From NCBI GenBank assembly GCA_945903635.1, contig CAMDOT010000033.1, forward strand, positions 1 to 35,990: 35,990 bases of DNA, given 5' to 3'. The stretch is from Rhizobium sp. Q54 (lineage in GTDB: Bacteria; Pseudomonadota; Alphaproteobacteria; Reyranellales; Reyranellaceae). This document shows positions 1 to 8,647 of the stretch, piece after piece. The notes beneath the pieces were generated by a model. The model was not told the origin of the DNA and searched no databases. It worked only from the letters and a program-made list of their open reading frames with translations. Within the stretch, counting starts at the first letter, position 1. The number at the start of each line of letters is the position of its first letter. The position numbers and the translations under genes are program-made.

Positions 1-2
1 GG

Positions 3-509
3 CTGAAGGCCTATCTAGAGCCGCGCGGTGCGGCGGCGGCGCCCGTTCCGGCCGAAGCCGAGCTGCCGGCGAGCACGCTTGCGGGCCACGTCGTGCTGGT
101 GGGCTATGGCCGGGTCGGCAGCCTGGTGGGCGAGGCCCTGCAGCTCGACCACCGGTCGATGTTCGTCATCGACGAGTCGGTCCAGGCCATCGACCTGCTG
201 AAGGTCGCCGGAGTCGAGGGGGTTTCGGGCAACGCCGCCCGCGAAGGCCTGCTGGCCGCCGCCAACGTGCGCCAGGCGCGGCTGCTGATCGTGGCCATTC
301 CCAACAGCTTCGAGGCGGGGCAGATTGTCCAGCAGGCGCGTCGCGCCAACCCCGGCATCGAGATCATCACGCGCGCGCACTACGATGCCGAGGTCGACTA
401 CCTGTCGAAGCTCGGCGCCAACAGCGTGATCATGGGCGAGCGCGAGATCGCGCGCGCCATGATCGCGCAGGTCCGTGACGACAAGGAGGCTGACCGTGTT
501 CGATCTTGA
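3..509 (+). CDS. Kef-type cation/proton antiporter, C-terminal RCK domain (5' partial)
   Basis: Open from the left edge, so only the last ~168 residues are present. A low-complexity linker (LEPRGAAAAPVPAEAE) leads into a TrkA-N/RCK nucleotide-binding domain starting HVVLVGYGRVGS, whose GxGxxG-type loop would bind NAD(H). It continues through VIDES, GVSGNAA and VAIPNS, the expected order of a Rossmann fold. In KefB/KefC/YbaL-type antiporters this cytoplasmic domain gates an N-terminal membrane exchanger, which would lie outside the window. The 3' end overlaps the next gene by 14 bases, implying coupled translation. TrkA or another RCK-bearing channel is possible, but the C-terminal position after a linker favours a Kef antiporter. 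Confidence 0.8.
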   Translation: MKAYLEPRGAAAAPVPAEAELPASTLAGHVVLVGYGRVGSLVGEALQLDHRSMFVIDESVQAIDLLKVAGVEGVSGNAAREGLLAAANVRQARLLIVAIPNSFEAGQIVQQARRANPGIEIITRAHYDAEVDYLSKLGANSVIMGEREIARAMIAQVRDDKEADRVRS

Positions 510-1059
510 CCGATTCATCGCCGATCTTCGCGCGACGCTTTCCGAGCGGTCGCGGCAGCCGATGAGGGAGGTCGTGGCCCGCGCCATCTCCGATCCCGCC
601 GCACTCATCCGCGGCATCGGCGCACCGGACAAGGCAGGCGTCCAGGTGCTCTATAAATCGCCCGAGCTCACGGTGCTGAACCTTCTGTGGGCGCCCCGGC
701 AAATCACCCTGCCGCACGACCATCGCATGTCGGCGGTGATCGGCATGTATGAGGGCCGCGAGGACAACATGTTCTGGCGCCGCGTTCCCGGCGCGTCCAA
801 ATTCCAGATCGAGGCCGCCGGTGGCCAGGCGCTGGGCACCGGCGACGTGGCGATCCTCGGGCCCGACATCGTCCATTCCGTCGTCAATCCGCTCGGGAAG
901 ATCAGCGCCGCCATCCACGTCTACGACGGCAACTTCCTCGAGATAGAGCGCAGCATGTGGAACGCCGAGACGCTGGTCGAGGAGCCCTTGGACATCAAGG
1001 CCGTCGTCCAGGGCATGTCGGTGCAGGAGCGCGATCATCGGAAATCGGCGACGGCCTGA
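496..1059 (+). CDS. Cupin-fold metal-dependent protein, cysteine-dioxygenase-like
   Basis: 187 residues from a GTG start chosen because AAGGAGG lies 6 bases upstream (483-489); an earlier in-frame start at 475 lacks such a site. The sequence has a cupin metal pattern: LPHDHRMSAV supplies H74 and H76, followed by an acidic stretch (GMYEGRED), and DIVHSVVNP supplies H127. Three histidines of this spacing are seen in cysteine dioxygenase-like beta-helix proteins, which hold Fe(II) and oxidise thiols. The substrate cannot be told from sequence. It overlaps the antiporter gene upstream, so the two are probably one transcript. Confidence 0.75.
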   Translation: MFDLDRFIADLRATLSERSRQPMREVVARAISDPAALIRGIGAPDKAGVQVLYKSPELTVLNLLWAPRQITLPHDHRMSAVIGMYEGREDNMFWRRVPGASKFQIEAAGGQALGTGDVAILGPDIVHSVVNPLGKISAAIHVYDGNFLEIERSMWNAETLVEEPLDIKAVVQGMSVQERDHRKSATA

Positions 1060-1125
1060 TTTTCGCTTGGCGCTGTCCGTCCTCTGTTCGCCGTGACCCG
1101 ACGCGTCTCCCGGGGTCTACTCCAG

Positions 1126-1692
1126 TCATCGCTTCCAGAACTCTTGCGATGGGATGCGGAACGCCCGGTTGAAGCGCGTGCCCGCGTTCTGCCATGCGAT
1201 GATCATCGTCAGCTCCGCGATGGTGTCGTCGTCGTAGTGCCGCTGCAGGCGCGCGAACAGTTCGTCGTCAACGTCGCGGTGCGTGTCCGTGATCGCGTCG
1301 GCGTACTCGAGTGCCACCTTCTCCGCGTCGCTGAAGAGCCGGCTCTTCGCGTAGTCGTTGAGCGCCTCGATCTTCTCTGTTGAAAGGCCGAGCCTGCTGC
1401 CCTTGGCGGCATGGGCGTCCTGGCAATACTCGCAGCCGTTCCACCAAGCGACGCGGCGGTTGAGCAGCGCCACGAGCGCACCGGGCACGCGCTTCGCGTC
1501 TTCTTGAAGGGCGGTCCACATCGCCTTTGCGGCGCGGAAGTACGCCGGATGACGCGCGTAGAAGAGGTAGGGATAGAGCGGCGCGCCATAGAGCTTGCGC
1601 TGTTCCTCGAGCGCTTCGCGCAGGTCGTCTGGGCGCGTCTCGACGTCGACCGGCGGGATGCGCGTTTTTCCTTCCAGCATGGCCACCACCAT
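1126..1692 (-). CDS. Carboxymuconolactone decarboxylase/AhpD-family protein
   Basis: 188 residues from the first ATG. The mark of the AhpD/CMD fold is CEYCQDAH (C87, C90, H94), a redox CxxC followed by a histidine on an all-helical domain. In AhpD these residues give disulfide reductase or peroxidase activity, so a role in peroxide handling is plausible but not shown. On the coding strand AGGAGG sits only 2 bases before the ATG at 1692 and 5-8 bases before two GTG codons directly after it, so translation may begin one or two codons later. It is divergent from the LysR gene at 1834 across about 140 bases and is the likely target of that regulator. A cognate AhpC is absent. Confidence 0.8.
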   Translation of the reverse strand: MVVAMLEGKTRIPPVDVETRPDDLREALEEQRKLYGAPLYPYLFYARHPAYFRAAKAMWTALQEDAKRVPGALVALLNRRVAWWNGCEYCQDAHAAKGSRLGLSTEKIEALNDYAKSRLFSDAEKVALEYADAITDTHRDVDDELFARLQRHYDDDTIAELTMIIAWQNAGTRFNRAFRIPSQEFWKR

Positions 1693-1833
1693 CTCCTCCT
1701 GGGGCTATTCCATCGCTTTGGGCGGATCTTCGGCATCGCCCGTCATGCGAAGTAAAATGGCTTCTTGAACACTGATGACAAACGACTAATGGACGACTAT
1801 CTGTGACTACTGCTCACAAATTGACCGCAACCC

Positions 1834-2709
1834 ATGCGACGCCGTCTCCCGCCCCTGAATGCGCTGCCGAGCTTCGAGGCTGCGGCCCGCCACCTGAGTT
1901 TTTCCAGAGCGGCCGACGAGTTACGCGTCACCCACGGTGCCGTGAGCCGCGCCGTCCGCAATCTCGAGGATCATCTCGGCGTGCAACTGATGATACGGGC
2001 GACCCGCTCGGTGCGGCTGACGCCAATCGGCGCATCTTTTGCGGCCGAGATTCGCGACGTCCTGGAACACCTCGCGGCGGCGACGTCGGCAGCGACCGGA
2101 CAAACCTCCGGGATAGTTAGCGTCAGCACGATCGACTCGTTCGCGGCCAGATGGCTGATGCCCAGGCTGTTTCGTTTTCGGCGGGCCCACGGCGATATCG
2201 ACGTGCGGGTGGCGACATCGGAGCGGCTGGCGGATTTCGTCGGCGACGGAATTGATATCGCCATTCGCTGTGGCGGTGGCCAATATCCGGGTCTGTCAGC
2301 CGAATTGCTGATGAAGGAAGATCATTTTCCGGTCTGCAGCCCGAAGCTGCTCAAAGGTCGGCATTCGTTGCGCACGCCCGCCGATCTCGCTCGCCACACG
2401 CTCCTGCATGACGTTTTCACTGTCGATTGGCTCATATGGCTGCACAGCGCCGGAATCGACAATGTCGATCCGCACCGTGGTCCAACGTTTCTATCGTCCG
2501 ATCATGCGATCCAAGCTGCCGTCCGGGGCGAGGGCGTCGTGCTCGGCCGCAGCGCCTTGGTCACCGACGAGCTTGCCGCAGGCCGGCTGGTGCGCCCGTT
2601 CAAACTCAGCCTGCCTGCCGGCTTCGCCTATTACGTGGTCTATCCACCCCGTGCCCTGCAGCGACCCAGCGTGAAAGCGTTTCGCGACTGGCTGATGGCC
2701 GAAGCGTGA
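1834..2709 (+). CDS. LysR-family transcriptional regulator, GcvA-like
   Basis: 291 residues, typical LysR length. The N-terminal winged HTH (about 6-65) reads LNALPSFEAAARHLSFSRAA, then VTHGAVSRAVRNLEDHLGVQ, the usual recognition helix. The C-terminal LysR substrate-binding domain follows from about residue 95 (GIVSVSTIDSFAARWLMPRL, DGIDIAIRCGGGQYPG), the wording typical of GcvA-type members. Because it is divergent from the AhpD-like gene, it probably controls that promoter and its own; a weak dyad GCAT-N8-ATGC at 1733-1748 lies in the shared region but is not a convincing operator. The co-inducer is unknown. Confidence 0.9.
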   Translation: MRRRLPPLNALPSFEAAARHLSFSRAADELRVTHGAVSRAVRNLEDHLGVQLMIRATRSVRLTPIGASFAAEIRDVLEHLAAATSAATGQTSGIVSVSTIDSFAARWLMPRLFRFRRAHGDIDVRVATSERLADFVGDGIDIAIRCGGGQYPGLSAELLMKEDHFPVCSPKLLKGRHSLRTPADLARHTLLHDVFTVDWLIWLHSAGIDNVDPHRGPTFLSSDHAIQAAVRGEGVVLGRSALVTDELAAGRLVRPFKLSLPAGFAYYVVYPPRALQRPSVKAFRDWLMAEA

Positions 2710-2780
2710 TCGCGCAGCGGGTGAAGAGCTATTCGCTGAGGGTTGTGTAGACTGACCGGAACGAACATGGGGAACGCAGC

Positions 2781-3623
2781 ATGAAGATCGGCATCACGAT
2801 GTTTTCGACGGACTACGCGATCCAGCCGCACGAGCTCGCGGTCGAGGCCGAGGCGCGCGGCTTCGAATCGCTGTGGTTCCCCGAGCACAGCCATATTCCC
2901 ACCAGCCGCAAGTCGCCGTGGCCGGGCGGTGCAGAGCTGCCGAAGTGGTACTACGACACCTACGATCCCTTCGTGGCGATGGGCGCCGCCGCGGTCGTCA
3001 CCAAGACGATCAAGCTCGGCACCGGCGTCTGCTTGGTGATCCAGCGCGATCCCATCCACACCGCCAAGGAAGTTTCGACCGTCGACCGCCTGTCCAACGG
3101 CCGCGTGCTGTTCGGCATCGGCGGCGGCTGGAACGAGGAGGAGATGGCCGACCACGGCACTGAATTCGGCACGCGCTTCAAGCTGATGCGTGAGCGCATC
3201 GAGGCGATGAAGGCAATCTGGGGCAACTCGAAGCCGAAGTACGCCGGCGAGCTGGTGAAGTTCGACGAGATGATGCAGTGGCCCAAGCCGGTGCAGAAGC
3301 CGCATCCGCCGATCATCGTCGGCGGCGGCTTCCCGCAGGGCGCGCGCCGCGCCGTGGCCTACGCCAACGGCTGGATGCCGATCGGCGGCCGCGGCGGCGA
3401 CACGCTGGCGATGCTGCCGCCGTTCCGCGAGCTGCTGAAGGCGGCCGGGCGCGCCGAAGCGGATGTGCCGGTGACGCTGTTCGGTGTAGGCATGAACGGC
3501 GAGGCGCTAAAAGCTGCCCGCGACGCCGGCGTCGACCGAGTCGTGTTCGGCGTGCCGCCCGAGGGCAAGGACAAGGTCCTGCCCCTGCTCGACAAGGGCG
3601 CCGCCCTCATGCGCGCGATGTGA
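2781..3623 (+). CDS. LLM-class flavin (probably F420)-dependent oxidoreductase
   Basis: 280 residues of a luciferase-like TIM barrel. It begins KIGITMFSTDYAIQPHELAV, with ESLWFPEHSHIP (flavin and substrate pocket), VVTKTIKLGTGVCLV, the family stretch LSNGRVLFGIGGGWNEEEM, and HPPIIVGGGFPQGARRAV. This order matches the TIGR03619-type F420-dependent group, although F420 and FMN use cannot be separated by eye. The substrate is unknown. GGGGAAC precedes the ATG by 6 bases. The 3' end overlaps the convergent TfoX-like gene by 17 bases. Confidence 0.85.
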   Translation: MKIGITMFSTDYAIQPHELAVEAEARGFESLWFPEHSHIPTSRKSPWPGGAELPKWYYDTYDPFVAMGAAAVVTKTIKLGTGVCLVIQRDPIHTAKEVSTVDRLSNGRVLFGIGGGWNEEEMADHGTEFGTRFKLMRERIEAMKAIWGNSKPKYAGELVKFDEMMQWPKPVQKPHPPIIVGGGFPQGARRAVAYANGWMPIGGRGGDTLAMLPPFRELLKAAGRAEADVPVTLFGVGMNGEALKAARDAGVDRVVFGVPPEGKDKVLPLLDKGAALMRAM

Positions 3624-3969
3624 GGCGTTTCCGCTTCGCCGCGACCCGGCGCGCGGCGGCCAGGGCGAGGCGCGCCCACGCGACGAGCTCGTCGGGTTCG
3701 TCGAACAGCCGCTCCGGCGCGCGACAGAAGGCGAGGTCGATGGTGGCGCCCTTCTTCTCGTAGCTGAGGAGCGGGGAGGCGAGCGCCTCCTCGAAGGCCG
3801 CCCGGTTGTGATCGTCCAGCCGGAGGTAAAGCATGTTGTCGGTCACCATCCCGAACATCACCCCGTCGCAGAACACGCCGGCCTTGCCGAACATGCGCCG
3901 CACCGTGACACGACCGAGTGGTTCGAGCTGCTCGCGCAGGAACTCGGCAAAGCTGTCGCTTGCAACCAT
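3607..3969 (-). CDS. TfoX N-terminal-domain protein
   Basis: 120 residues. The core RRMFGKAGVFCDGVMFGMVTDNMLYLRLDD is diagnostic of the TfoX N-terminal domain (TfoX/Sxy family). Only this domain is present; the C-terminal helix-hairpin-helix domain of the Haemophilus competence regulator is missing, as in many stand-alone alphaproteobacterial members of unknown role. The start at 3969 is preceded by GGGAGAGGA. It follows the second ABC permease by 14 bases, so it is probably the last gene of that operon. The C-terminus is basic (ARRVAAKRKRLTSRA). Confidence 0.8.
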   Translation of the reverse strand: MVASDSFAEFLREQLEPLGRVTVRRMFGKAGVFCDGVMFGMVTDNMLYLRLDDHNRAAFEEALASPLLSYEKKGATIDLAFCRAPERLFDEPDELVAWARLALAAARRVAAKRKRLTSRA

Positions 3970-3983
3970 GGTTGGTCCTCTCC

Positions 3984-4799
3984 CTAGCTGCCCGTGGAAG
4001 CATAGTGCGCGAGGCCGGCGCGCCAGGCGAGGAACGAAAGTGCCAGGAACGCGAAGCCGGCCAGCGGCGTGAGCGGCAGGAGCCAGTCGGGCGCGCCGAG
4101 CGGGTCCGGTCGCTTCAGGATGGCGACCACCGGATAGTAGGCGACGCAGGCCAGCGGCACGCCGAAGGTGAGCAGTCGGCGGAACCAGGCTGCGTAGATG
4201 TTGAGCGGATATTGCGCCGCCTGGACGCCCCCATAGGTCAGCACGTTCACGATCTCCAGGCTTTCGACGGTCCAGAAGGCGAGTGTGGCCTGCAGGACCA
4301 GGATGCCGGCGAACAGCGCCACGCCGCCCGCCACGGCCCACAGCGCGAGCGCGATGCTCGCGGCATCCCAGGCGATCGGCACGAGATGGGTGGCGAGGAC
4401 CAGCACGGCGAAAGCCTGCAGCAGCCGTCCCAGCCGCGACAGCCGCACCTCGTGGCCGATGAGCTGCAGGACGGTCGAGCGCGGCCGCAACAGGAGGCGG
4501 TCGAAGTTGCCGGTGCGCACGAAGTCCGTGCCGAACACGTCGAAGCCGCGCGTGAGAAGATCGGCCAGCGCGAACATGATGTTGACCAGCGCATAGAACA
4601 GCGCCGCCTCGCCGAACGACCAGCCGCCGACCGCGCCGAAGCGATTGAACAGCGCGAACACGCCCAGGAACTCGATCGCCGTGGCCGCGAAGTGGCCGGC
4701 CGTCAGCATCAGGGTCGCCGCGGGATACTGCGCCTGCGCGCGCAGCGAGGTCGCGACATAGCGGCCGTAAAGGGCCAATGAATTCAGGGGCCCATTCAT
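3984..4799 (-). CDS. ABC-2-type transporter permease (second subunit)
   Basis: 271 residues, largely hydrophobic, with about six predicted membrane spans (AATAIEFLGVFALFNRF, YALVNIMFALADLL, VLVLATHLVPIAW, ALWAVAGGVALFAGILVLQA, PLAGFAFLALSFLAW and others). The loop FVRTGNFDRLLLRPRS matches the conserved region after span two or three of the COG3694-type permeases found beside COG4586 ATPases and COG4587 permeases. This trio includes the cyanobacterial viologen exporter; the substrate here is unknown. The start lies two bases beyond the stop of the preceding permease gene, so the pair is co-translated. Confidence 0.8.
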   Translation of the reverse strand: MNGPLNSLALYGRYVATSLRAQAQYPAATLMLTAGHFAATAIEFLGVFALFNRFGAVGGWSFGEAALFYALVNIMFALADLLTRGFDVFGTDFVRTGNFDRLLLRPRSTVLQLIGHEVRLSRLGRLLQAFAVLVLATHLVPIAWDAASIALALWAVAGGVALFAGILVLQATLAFWTVESLEIVNVLTYGGVQAAQYPLNIYAAWFRRLLTFGVPLACVAYYPVVAILKRPDPLGAPDWLLPLTPLAGFAFLALSFLAWRAGLAHYASTGS

Positions 4800-4801
4800 G
4801 C

Positions 4802-5644
4802 TCACCCGCCCTGCATCTCTAAGCGGCGCATCATGCGCTCCATGGCGAGGCGGCCGAATGCCACCAGCACGAAGGTCCACCCCGCCTGCAGCGCCAGCCC
4901 CTGCAACGCCGCCGCACCCTTCAGATCGGCGAAGTAGATGCGGAACGGGATGTCGACGAGGCCGGCGAACGGCTGCACATGCAGGAACGGCCTGAGCGCA
5001 TCGGGAAAGAAGTCGAGCGGCAGCAGGCTGCCGGAAAAGACGATGACCAGCGGCGTCAGGATGGCGTTCACGCCGCGCTCGTTCAGGCTCGCGGCCACGA
5101 TGACGTTGGCCAGCATCAGTACGGCGGCGCCGAGCGCCGTCATCAGCACGTAGGCGGGGACGAACAGCAGCGCCGCTTCCAGGCCCGACGGCGGCCGCCA
5201 CGCCCAGGCTTCGAGACCCACCAGCGGCAGCACGATGCCCGCCGCCAGCAGCATCAGCGCCGCGCGCGGCACGGCGCGGGCGATCATCCATCCCAGGGTC
5301 CGCGCATACCAGTAGCCGTAGGCATCGACCGGCCGCAGCCGATCATAGCCGACGCCGCCGGTGCGCACCGCGTGGCCGATCTCCGGATCGGCGACCCACG
5401 GCAGCAGCGCCAGCAGCGCCTGGCCCAGCCACACATAGGTCACGGCGTCGGCCAGGCTGATCGGCGCCGCCGCGGCATGGACGCCGTAGAAGGCGGCGAA
5501 GACCATGATCCGGATGGCGCCCCACCAGCACTGCGTGGCGAAGCCCATCAACGCGGCAGTGCGGTATTGCAGCATGAGCTGGAAGCGCGCGCGGAAGGCC
5601 GCCAGATAGGGACGCGCCATCTCCCCCATCGTGCTTGTCGTCAT
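4802..5644 (-). CDS. ABC-2-type transporter permease (first subunit)
   Basis: 280 residues. The N-terminus (AFRARFQLMLQYRTAALMGF) is amphipathic and leads into five or six spans, including VTYVWLGQALLALLPWV and AAVLMLANVIVAASL. The conserved GVGYDRLRPVD loop parallels the one in the second permease. Its ATG overlaps the ATPase stop as ATGA, a strong sign of coupled translation. It matches the COG4587-type membrane subunit of three-component ABC exporters, which pairs with the second permease and the ATPase to form a heterodimeric channel in the inner membrane. Confidence 0.8.
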   Translation of the reverse strand: MTTSTMGEMARPYLAAFRARFQLMLQYRTAALMGFATQCWWGAIRIMVFAAFYGVHAAAAPISLADAVTYVWLGQALLALLPWVADPEIGHAVRTGGVGYDRLRPVDAYGYWYARTLGWMIARAVPRAALMLLAAGIVLPLVGLEAWAWRPPSGLEAALLFVPAYVLMTALGAAVLMLANVIVAASLNERGVNAILTPLVIVFSGSLLPLDFFPDALRPFLHVQPFAGLVDIPFRIYFADLKGAAALQGLALQAGWTFVLVAFGRLAMERMMRRLEMQGG

Positions 5645-6633
5645 GACTCGCCCGCGTCGTGCAGGTCGTAGAAGCGCGTGATCACCTCTTCGATGGCGGG
5701 CTCGTCGACATGGATGTCTTCCACGGCATGCTGCGTGGCGATGGCGGCGATCAGACTCGGCGCCGGGATCTTCGACGGGTCGAAGGCGAGCTCCAGCGAG
5801 CGGCCGCTGCGCGCGCGCACCGTTACGCCCGCAATCGCGAGCTCGGGCGCGGGGGCCGCGAAGTCGATATAGAGTCGCCGCTCGGAGAGAACGGAGGCCC
5901 GCAGGCTCTCGACCGAGCCGTCGGCCAGCAGGCGCCCCTGGCCGATGACGATGACACGCTCGGCCAGCGCCTCGACGTCGTGCATGTCGTGGGTCGTCAG
6001 CAGCACGGTCACGCCCTGCTCGCGGTTGAGCCGCCGCACGAACTCGCGCACCGCGAGCTTCGACGGCGCATCGAGCCCGATGGTCGGCTCGTCGAGGAAC
6101 AGGATCGCGGGATCGTGCAGCAGCGAGGCGGCAAACTCCGCCCGCATGCGCTGGCCGAGCGAGAGCTGGCGCACCGGCTGGTCGAGCAGCGGTTCGAGTC
6201 GCAGCAGCGCCACCAGCTCGTCGCGGCGGCTTCGATAGCGTGTGGCCTCGACGCGGTAGATATCGGCCAGCAGATCGAAGCCGTCGATCACCGGCAGGTC
6301 CCACCACAGCTGGCTGCGCTGGCCGAACACCACGCCGATGCGCGCGACATGGCGCACGCGGTCCTGCCAGGGCACCAGGCCGCCGACCTCGACCCGGCCG
6401 CTGGTGGGCCTGAGGATGCCCGACAGGATCTTCACGGTCGTCGATTTGCCCGCGCCGTTGGGCCCGATGAAGGCCAGCAGCTCGCCGGCTTCGAGGCTGA
6501 ACGAGACGCCGGCCAGGGCATGGACCTCGCGCCAGCGCCGGCGCACGAGGCCGCGCACCGCACCGGCAAGACCCGGCGCGCGTTCAGCGACGCGATAGGT
6601 CTTGGCCAGCGCCTCGACGAGGATCTGGGGCAT
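5641..6633 (-). CDS. ABC transporter ATP-binding subunit (COG4586-like)
   Basis: 330 residues. Walker A is GPNGAGKST (57-65), the Q-loop glutamine is in VVFGQRSQ (~105), the signature is LSLGQR (157-162), Walker B is ILFLDEP (177-183), and the switch histidine is in TTHDMHD. The N-terminal insertion before Walker A (AERAPGLAGAVRGLVRRRWR) and a C-terminal extension of about 90 residues are typical of COG4586 ATPases, which energise ABC-2 exporters. It is the first gene of a four-gene operon with two permeases and a TfoX-like protein. The promoter must lie in the ~100 bases before the start, where no clear consensus was seen. Confidence 0.9.
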   Translation of the reverse strand: MPQILVEALAKTYRVAERAPGLAGAVRGLVRRRWREVHALAGVSFSLEAGELLAFIGPNGAGKSTTVKILSGILRPTSGRVEVGGLVPWQDRVRHVARIGVVFGQRSQLWWDLPVIDGFDLLADIYRVEATRYRSRRDELVALLRLEPLLDQPVRQLSLGQRMRAEFAASLLHDPAILFLDEPTIGLDAPSKLAVREFVRRLNREQGVTVLLTTHDMHDVEALAERVIVIGQGRLLADGSVESLRASVLSERRLYIDFAAPAPELAIAGVTVRARSGRSLELAFDPSKIPAPSLIAAIATQHAVEDIHVDEPAIEEVITRFYDLHDAGES

Positions 6634-6736
6634 GACGACGGTCCGCCGGCTATTTGAAAAGGGCCGGGAAACTATGCGCGAGTTGCGCGCGAGTCAATCG
6701 TCAGCGGTGATCCTGTTGAGGAGGAGGGGCGACCGA

Positions 6737-7162
6737 TCAGCCGCGCGACGGCACAAGCCCCAGTTGCTGCATGATGGCGAGGCTGTCCGTCAGGTTCCAG
6801 GTCTCGACGATCTGGCCCTGAGCGTTGAAGCGATGCAGATCCCAGAACATTGCCTGAACCCGGCGGCCGGTCGGTGCGACGCCCATGACGGGTTGTGAGT
6901 GGGTGGCGGTCGTCAGGCAGTGCCCCATGACCCAGTCGCCTTCGGCGACGGCATGCTCGACGACGATCTGGATGTCGGGCCAGCTCTCACGCGTCGATGC
7001 CAGGGACTGCTGGATATGCTCTCGCCCGGGCCCCACATCGCGCGACCTGATCTGATGATCGGGCGCGTAGTAGCTCATGCAGCGGTCGAGGTCCTTGTCG
7101 TTGAAGGCAGCCTTCGCCCTCAGATAGTTGTCCTTGTTCCTCGCCGCGGTCTGATTGCTCAT
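6737..7162 (-). CDS. SnoaL-like/NTF2-fold ester cyclase family protein
   Basis: 141 residues. The pattern YLRAKAAFNDKDLDRCMSYYAPDHQIRSRD, then EGDWVMGHCLTTATHS and FWDLHRFNAQGQIVETWNLTD, is characteristic of the NTF2/SnoaL fold, a small alpha+beta barrel with a polar pocket. Members include polyketide cyclases and many unassigned enzymes, so no reaction is claimed. No signal peptide is present, unlike the second SnoaL-like protein at 17054. It is divergent from the AraC regulator at 7202 with only 39 bases between, and is probably its target. Confidence 0.8.
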   Translation of the reverse strand: MSNQTAARNKDNYLRAKAAFNDKDLDRCMSYYAPDHQIRSRDVGPGREHIQQSLASTRESWPDIQIVVEHAVAEGDWVMGHCLTTATHSQPVMGVAPTGRRVQAMFWDLHRFNAQGQIVETWNLTDSLAIMQQLGLVPSRG

Positions 7163-7201
7163 CGGCTTTCCCTTCAGCTTCAGCGCACTCTATGAGCCGG
7201 G

Positions 7202-7957
7202 ATGGCCCTTGCGTTGAATAAACGTGCAGGCAATACACGAAGGATGGCGACCGCCGGCCTCCCCTTTGCGACATCGGTGTTCTCGGTCGATGTGGACCGG
7301 GTCGCACTCCACTGCAATCCCGTCGTGTGCGTGATTTCCGGCATCAGGGGCGCCGTCTCGGTCATCGGCGGTGGCGAGCGCGTGACCGGCGACATCGTGC
7401 TCATCCGCCCGGGGATCGAACACAGGGTCGACTGCAAAGGCACCGGCATCAACGCCATGTACCTCGATGGCCTGTCAGGGTCCGGGGGAGCAGCACTCGC
7501 CCAACGCCTGACGGGCGGCATCGGGGACCTGGCCCTAAAGGCCATTTTCCAGAACGTGGAGGCTCAGGACGAATTGCGCCGGCGGCTTGCCATCGGCCTT
7601 TCGCCCTGTCCTCAGTCACTGGCAACCGTCATCGAAGGCCTGATCGCCGATCCGATGTCGCGGATGACCCAGGTCGAACTCGCCAGCCGATTGCAGATGG
7701 AAAGAACCGGGGCGCTGCGCCTGTTCAAGGCGGTGACCGGCCAAACCTTCCGAAGGTTCAAGCAATGGTCGGGCCTGCGCCACGCCGCCGGGCAAATCGC
7801 TTCGGGCGAACTCGTCAGGACGGCCGCCATGGACGCAGGCTTTGCCGACACGGCCCATCTCACCCGGACGTTCCGCCTGTCGTTCGGGTTGACGCCGTCC
7901 GAGGCGATCGCCGGGCTCGCGAAAGCCGCGCCCAGATCGTCACCGCCTCGTTGCTGA
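7202..7957 (+). CDS. AraC-family transcriptional regulator
   Basis: 251 residues from the first ATG; an ATG at 7244 (residue 15) is an alternative because neither start has a good ribosome site. The N-terminal half resembles a small cupin sensor (SGIRGAVSVIGGGERVTGDI, VLIRPGIEHRVD). The C-terminal ~100 residues hold the double HTH: MTQVELASRLQMERTGALRL, then the family signature AAMDAGFADTAHLTRTFRLS followed by FGLTPSEA. It probably regulates the divergent SnoaL-like gene; the inducer is unknown. Confidence 0.85.
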   Translation: MALALNKRAGNTRRMATAGLPFATSVFSVDVDRVALHCNPVVCVISGIRGAVSVIGGGERVTGDIVLIRPGIEHRVDCKGTGINAMYLDGLSGSGGAALAQRLTGGIGDLALKAIFQNVEAQDELRRRLAIGLSPCPQSLATVIEGLIADPMSRMTQVELASRLQMERTGALRLFKAVTGQTFRRFKQWSGLRHAAGQIASGELVRTAAMDAGFADTAHLTRTFRLSFGLTPSEAIAGLAKAAPRSSPPRC

Positions 7958-7982
7958 TTCATCGGAGTGTGCGAGCGTTGCC

Positions 7983-8525
7983 ATGACAAGGATTTGGGAA
8001 ACCGTCGGCCTCATGTGCCTCTCGCTGCTTGCCGGCGGCTCGACGGCGTGGGCCATGACGCCGGTGTCGCCCGAGCAGATGCTGTGCGGCGGGGAGTATA
8101 TCTTCGCCGGCAAGGTGATTGCCGTCGCGAACAAGGACTGCCGCCTGGGCAAGACGCCGGAGACTTGTAAGCAGGACAAGACGAACGACGTCGAGCTCAG
8201 GATCGTCGTCACGGCCCTGATGGGCGCCCGCAAGGCCGCGCGTGGTCTGGCCGTGGGGCAGGCGATCACCGCCCAGTCCTCCACCTACACGAGCCCGTTC
8301 AACACGGAGAAGTACATCGACCAGGGCGTCCTTGCCTTTCGGGCGCCCCAGGATGCTCTCCTGCCGAACGAGTGGCTGCACGCGGCCTATGTCGGGCAGG
8401 AGTTCATCTTCTCCGGCAGCGCCACCCGCGTGCTCGTGTGGCCGCCCGACAAGGCCGAATGGGCGAGGGACACCATGACTCGGCCGGAAAAGCTGTTCGG
8501 CGGCGATTGTTCCCTGCCGCTGTAG
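7983..8525 (+). CDS. Secreted protein of unknown function
   Basis: 180 residues, not recognised. The N-terminus (TRIWETVGLMCLSLLAGGST, then AWA) is a clear Sec signal peptide with cleavage near residue 24, so the mature ~156-residue protein should be periplasmic or extracellular. It contains cysteines at CGGEY, KDCRLGKTPETCKQ and a terminal GGDCSLPL, which could form two disulfides. There are no membrane spans after the signal and no catalytic motif. It follows the AraC gene on the same strand by 25 bases. The ribosome site is weak. Confidence 0.7.
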   Translation: MTRIWETVGLMCLSLLAGGSTAWAMTPVSPEQMLCGGEYIFAGKVIAVANKDCRLGKTPETCKQDKTNDVELRIVVTALMGARKAARGLAVGQAITAQSSTYTSPFNTEKYIDQGVLAFRAPQDALLPNEWLHAAYVGQEFIFSGSATRVLVWPPDKAEWARDTMTRPEKLFGGDCSLPL

Positions 8526-8564
8526 GATTTGGGAAGGCTGTCCGACGCTTTCGGCGCCCCCCTA

Positions 8565-8592
8565 TTGACAGGAATATATCCTTTCCTATATA
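8565..8592 (+). promoter_or_regulatory. Strong sigma-70-like promoter with repeated TATCCT boxes, HTH copy 1
   Basis: TTGACA (8565-8570), a 16-base spacer and TATATA (8587-8592) form a near-consensus promoter, rare in this GC-rich DNA. ATATATCCT is repeated at 8574 and 8588, giving a tandem that could be an operator over the -10 element. CCCCTATTGACA and the TATCCT boxes recur upstream of the paralogous gene starting at 24420, so the arrangement is conserved rather than accidental. Confidence 0.7.
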
Positions 8593-8647
8593 TCCTCTCG
8601 TGGAGGATTTCAGGGCCTGAAAAGGCCTCGACGATAGGAGAAAGAAT

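Noticed and set aside
4800..6307. Long N-terminal extensions of both ABC permeases
   Set aside because: These overlap the upstream genes in a different frame and have no membrane or family features; the ATGA overlap and 2-base gap fix the starts.
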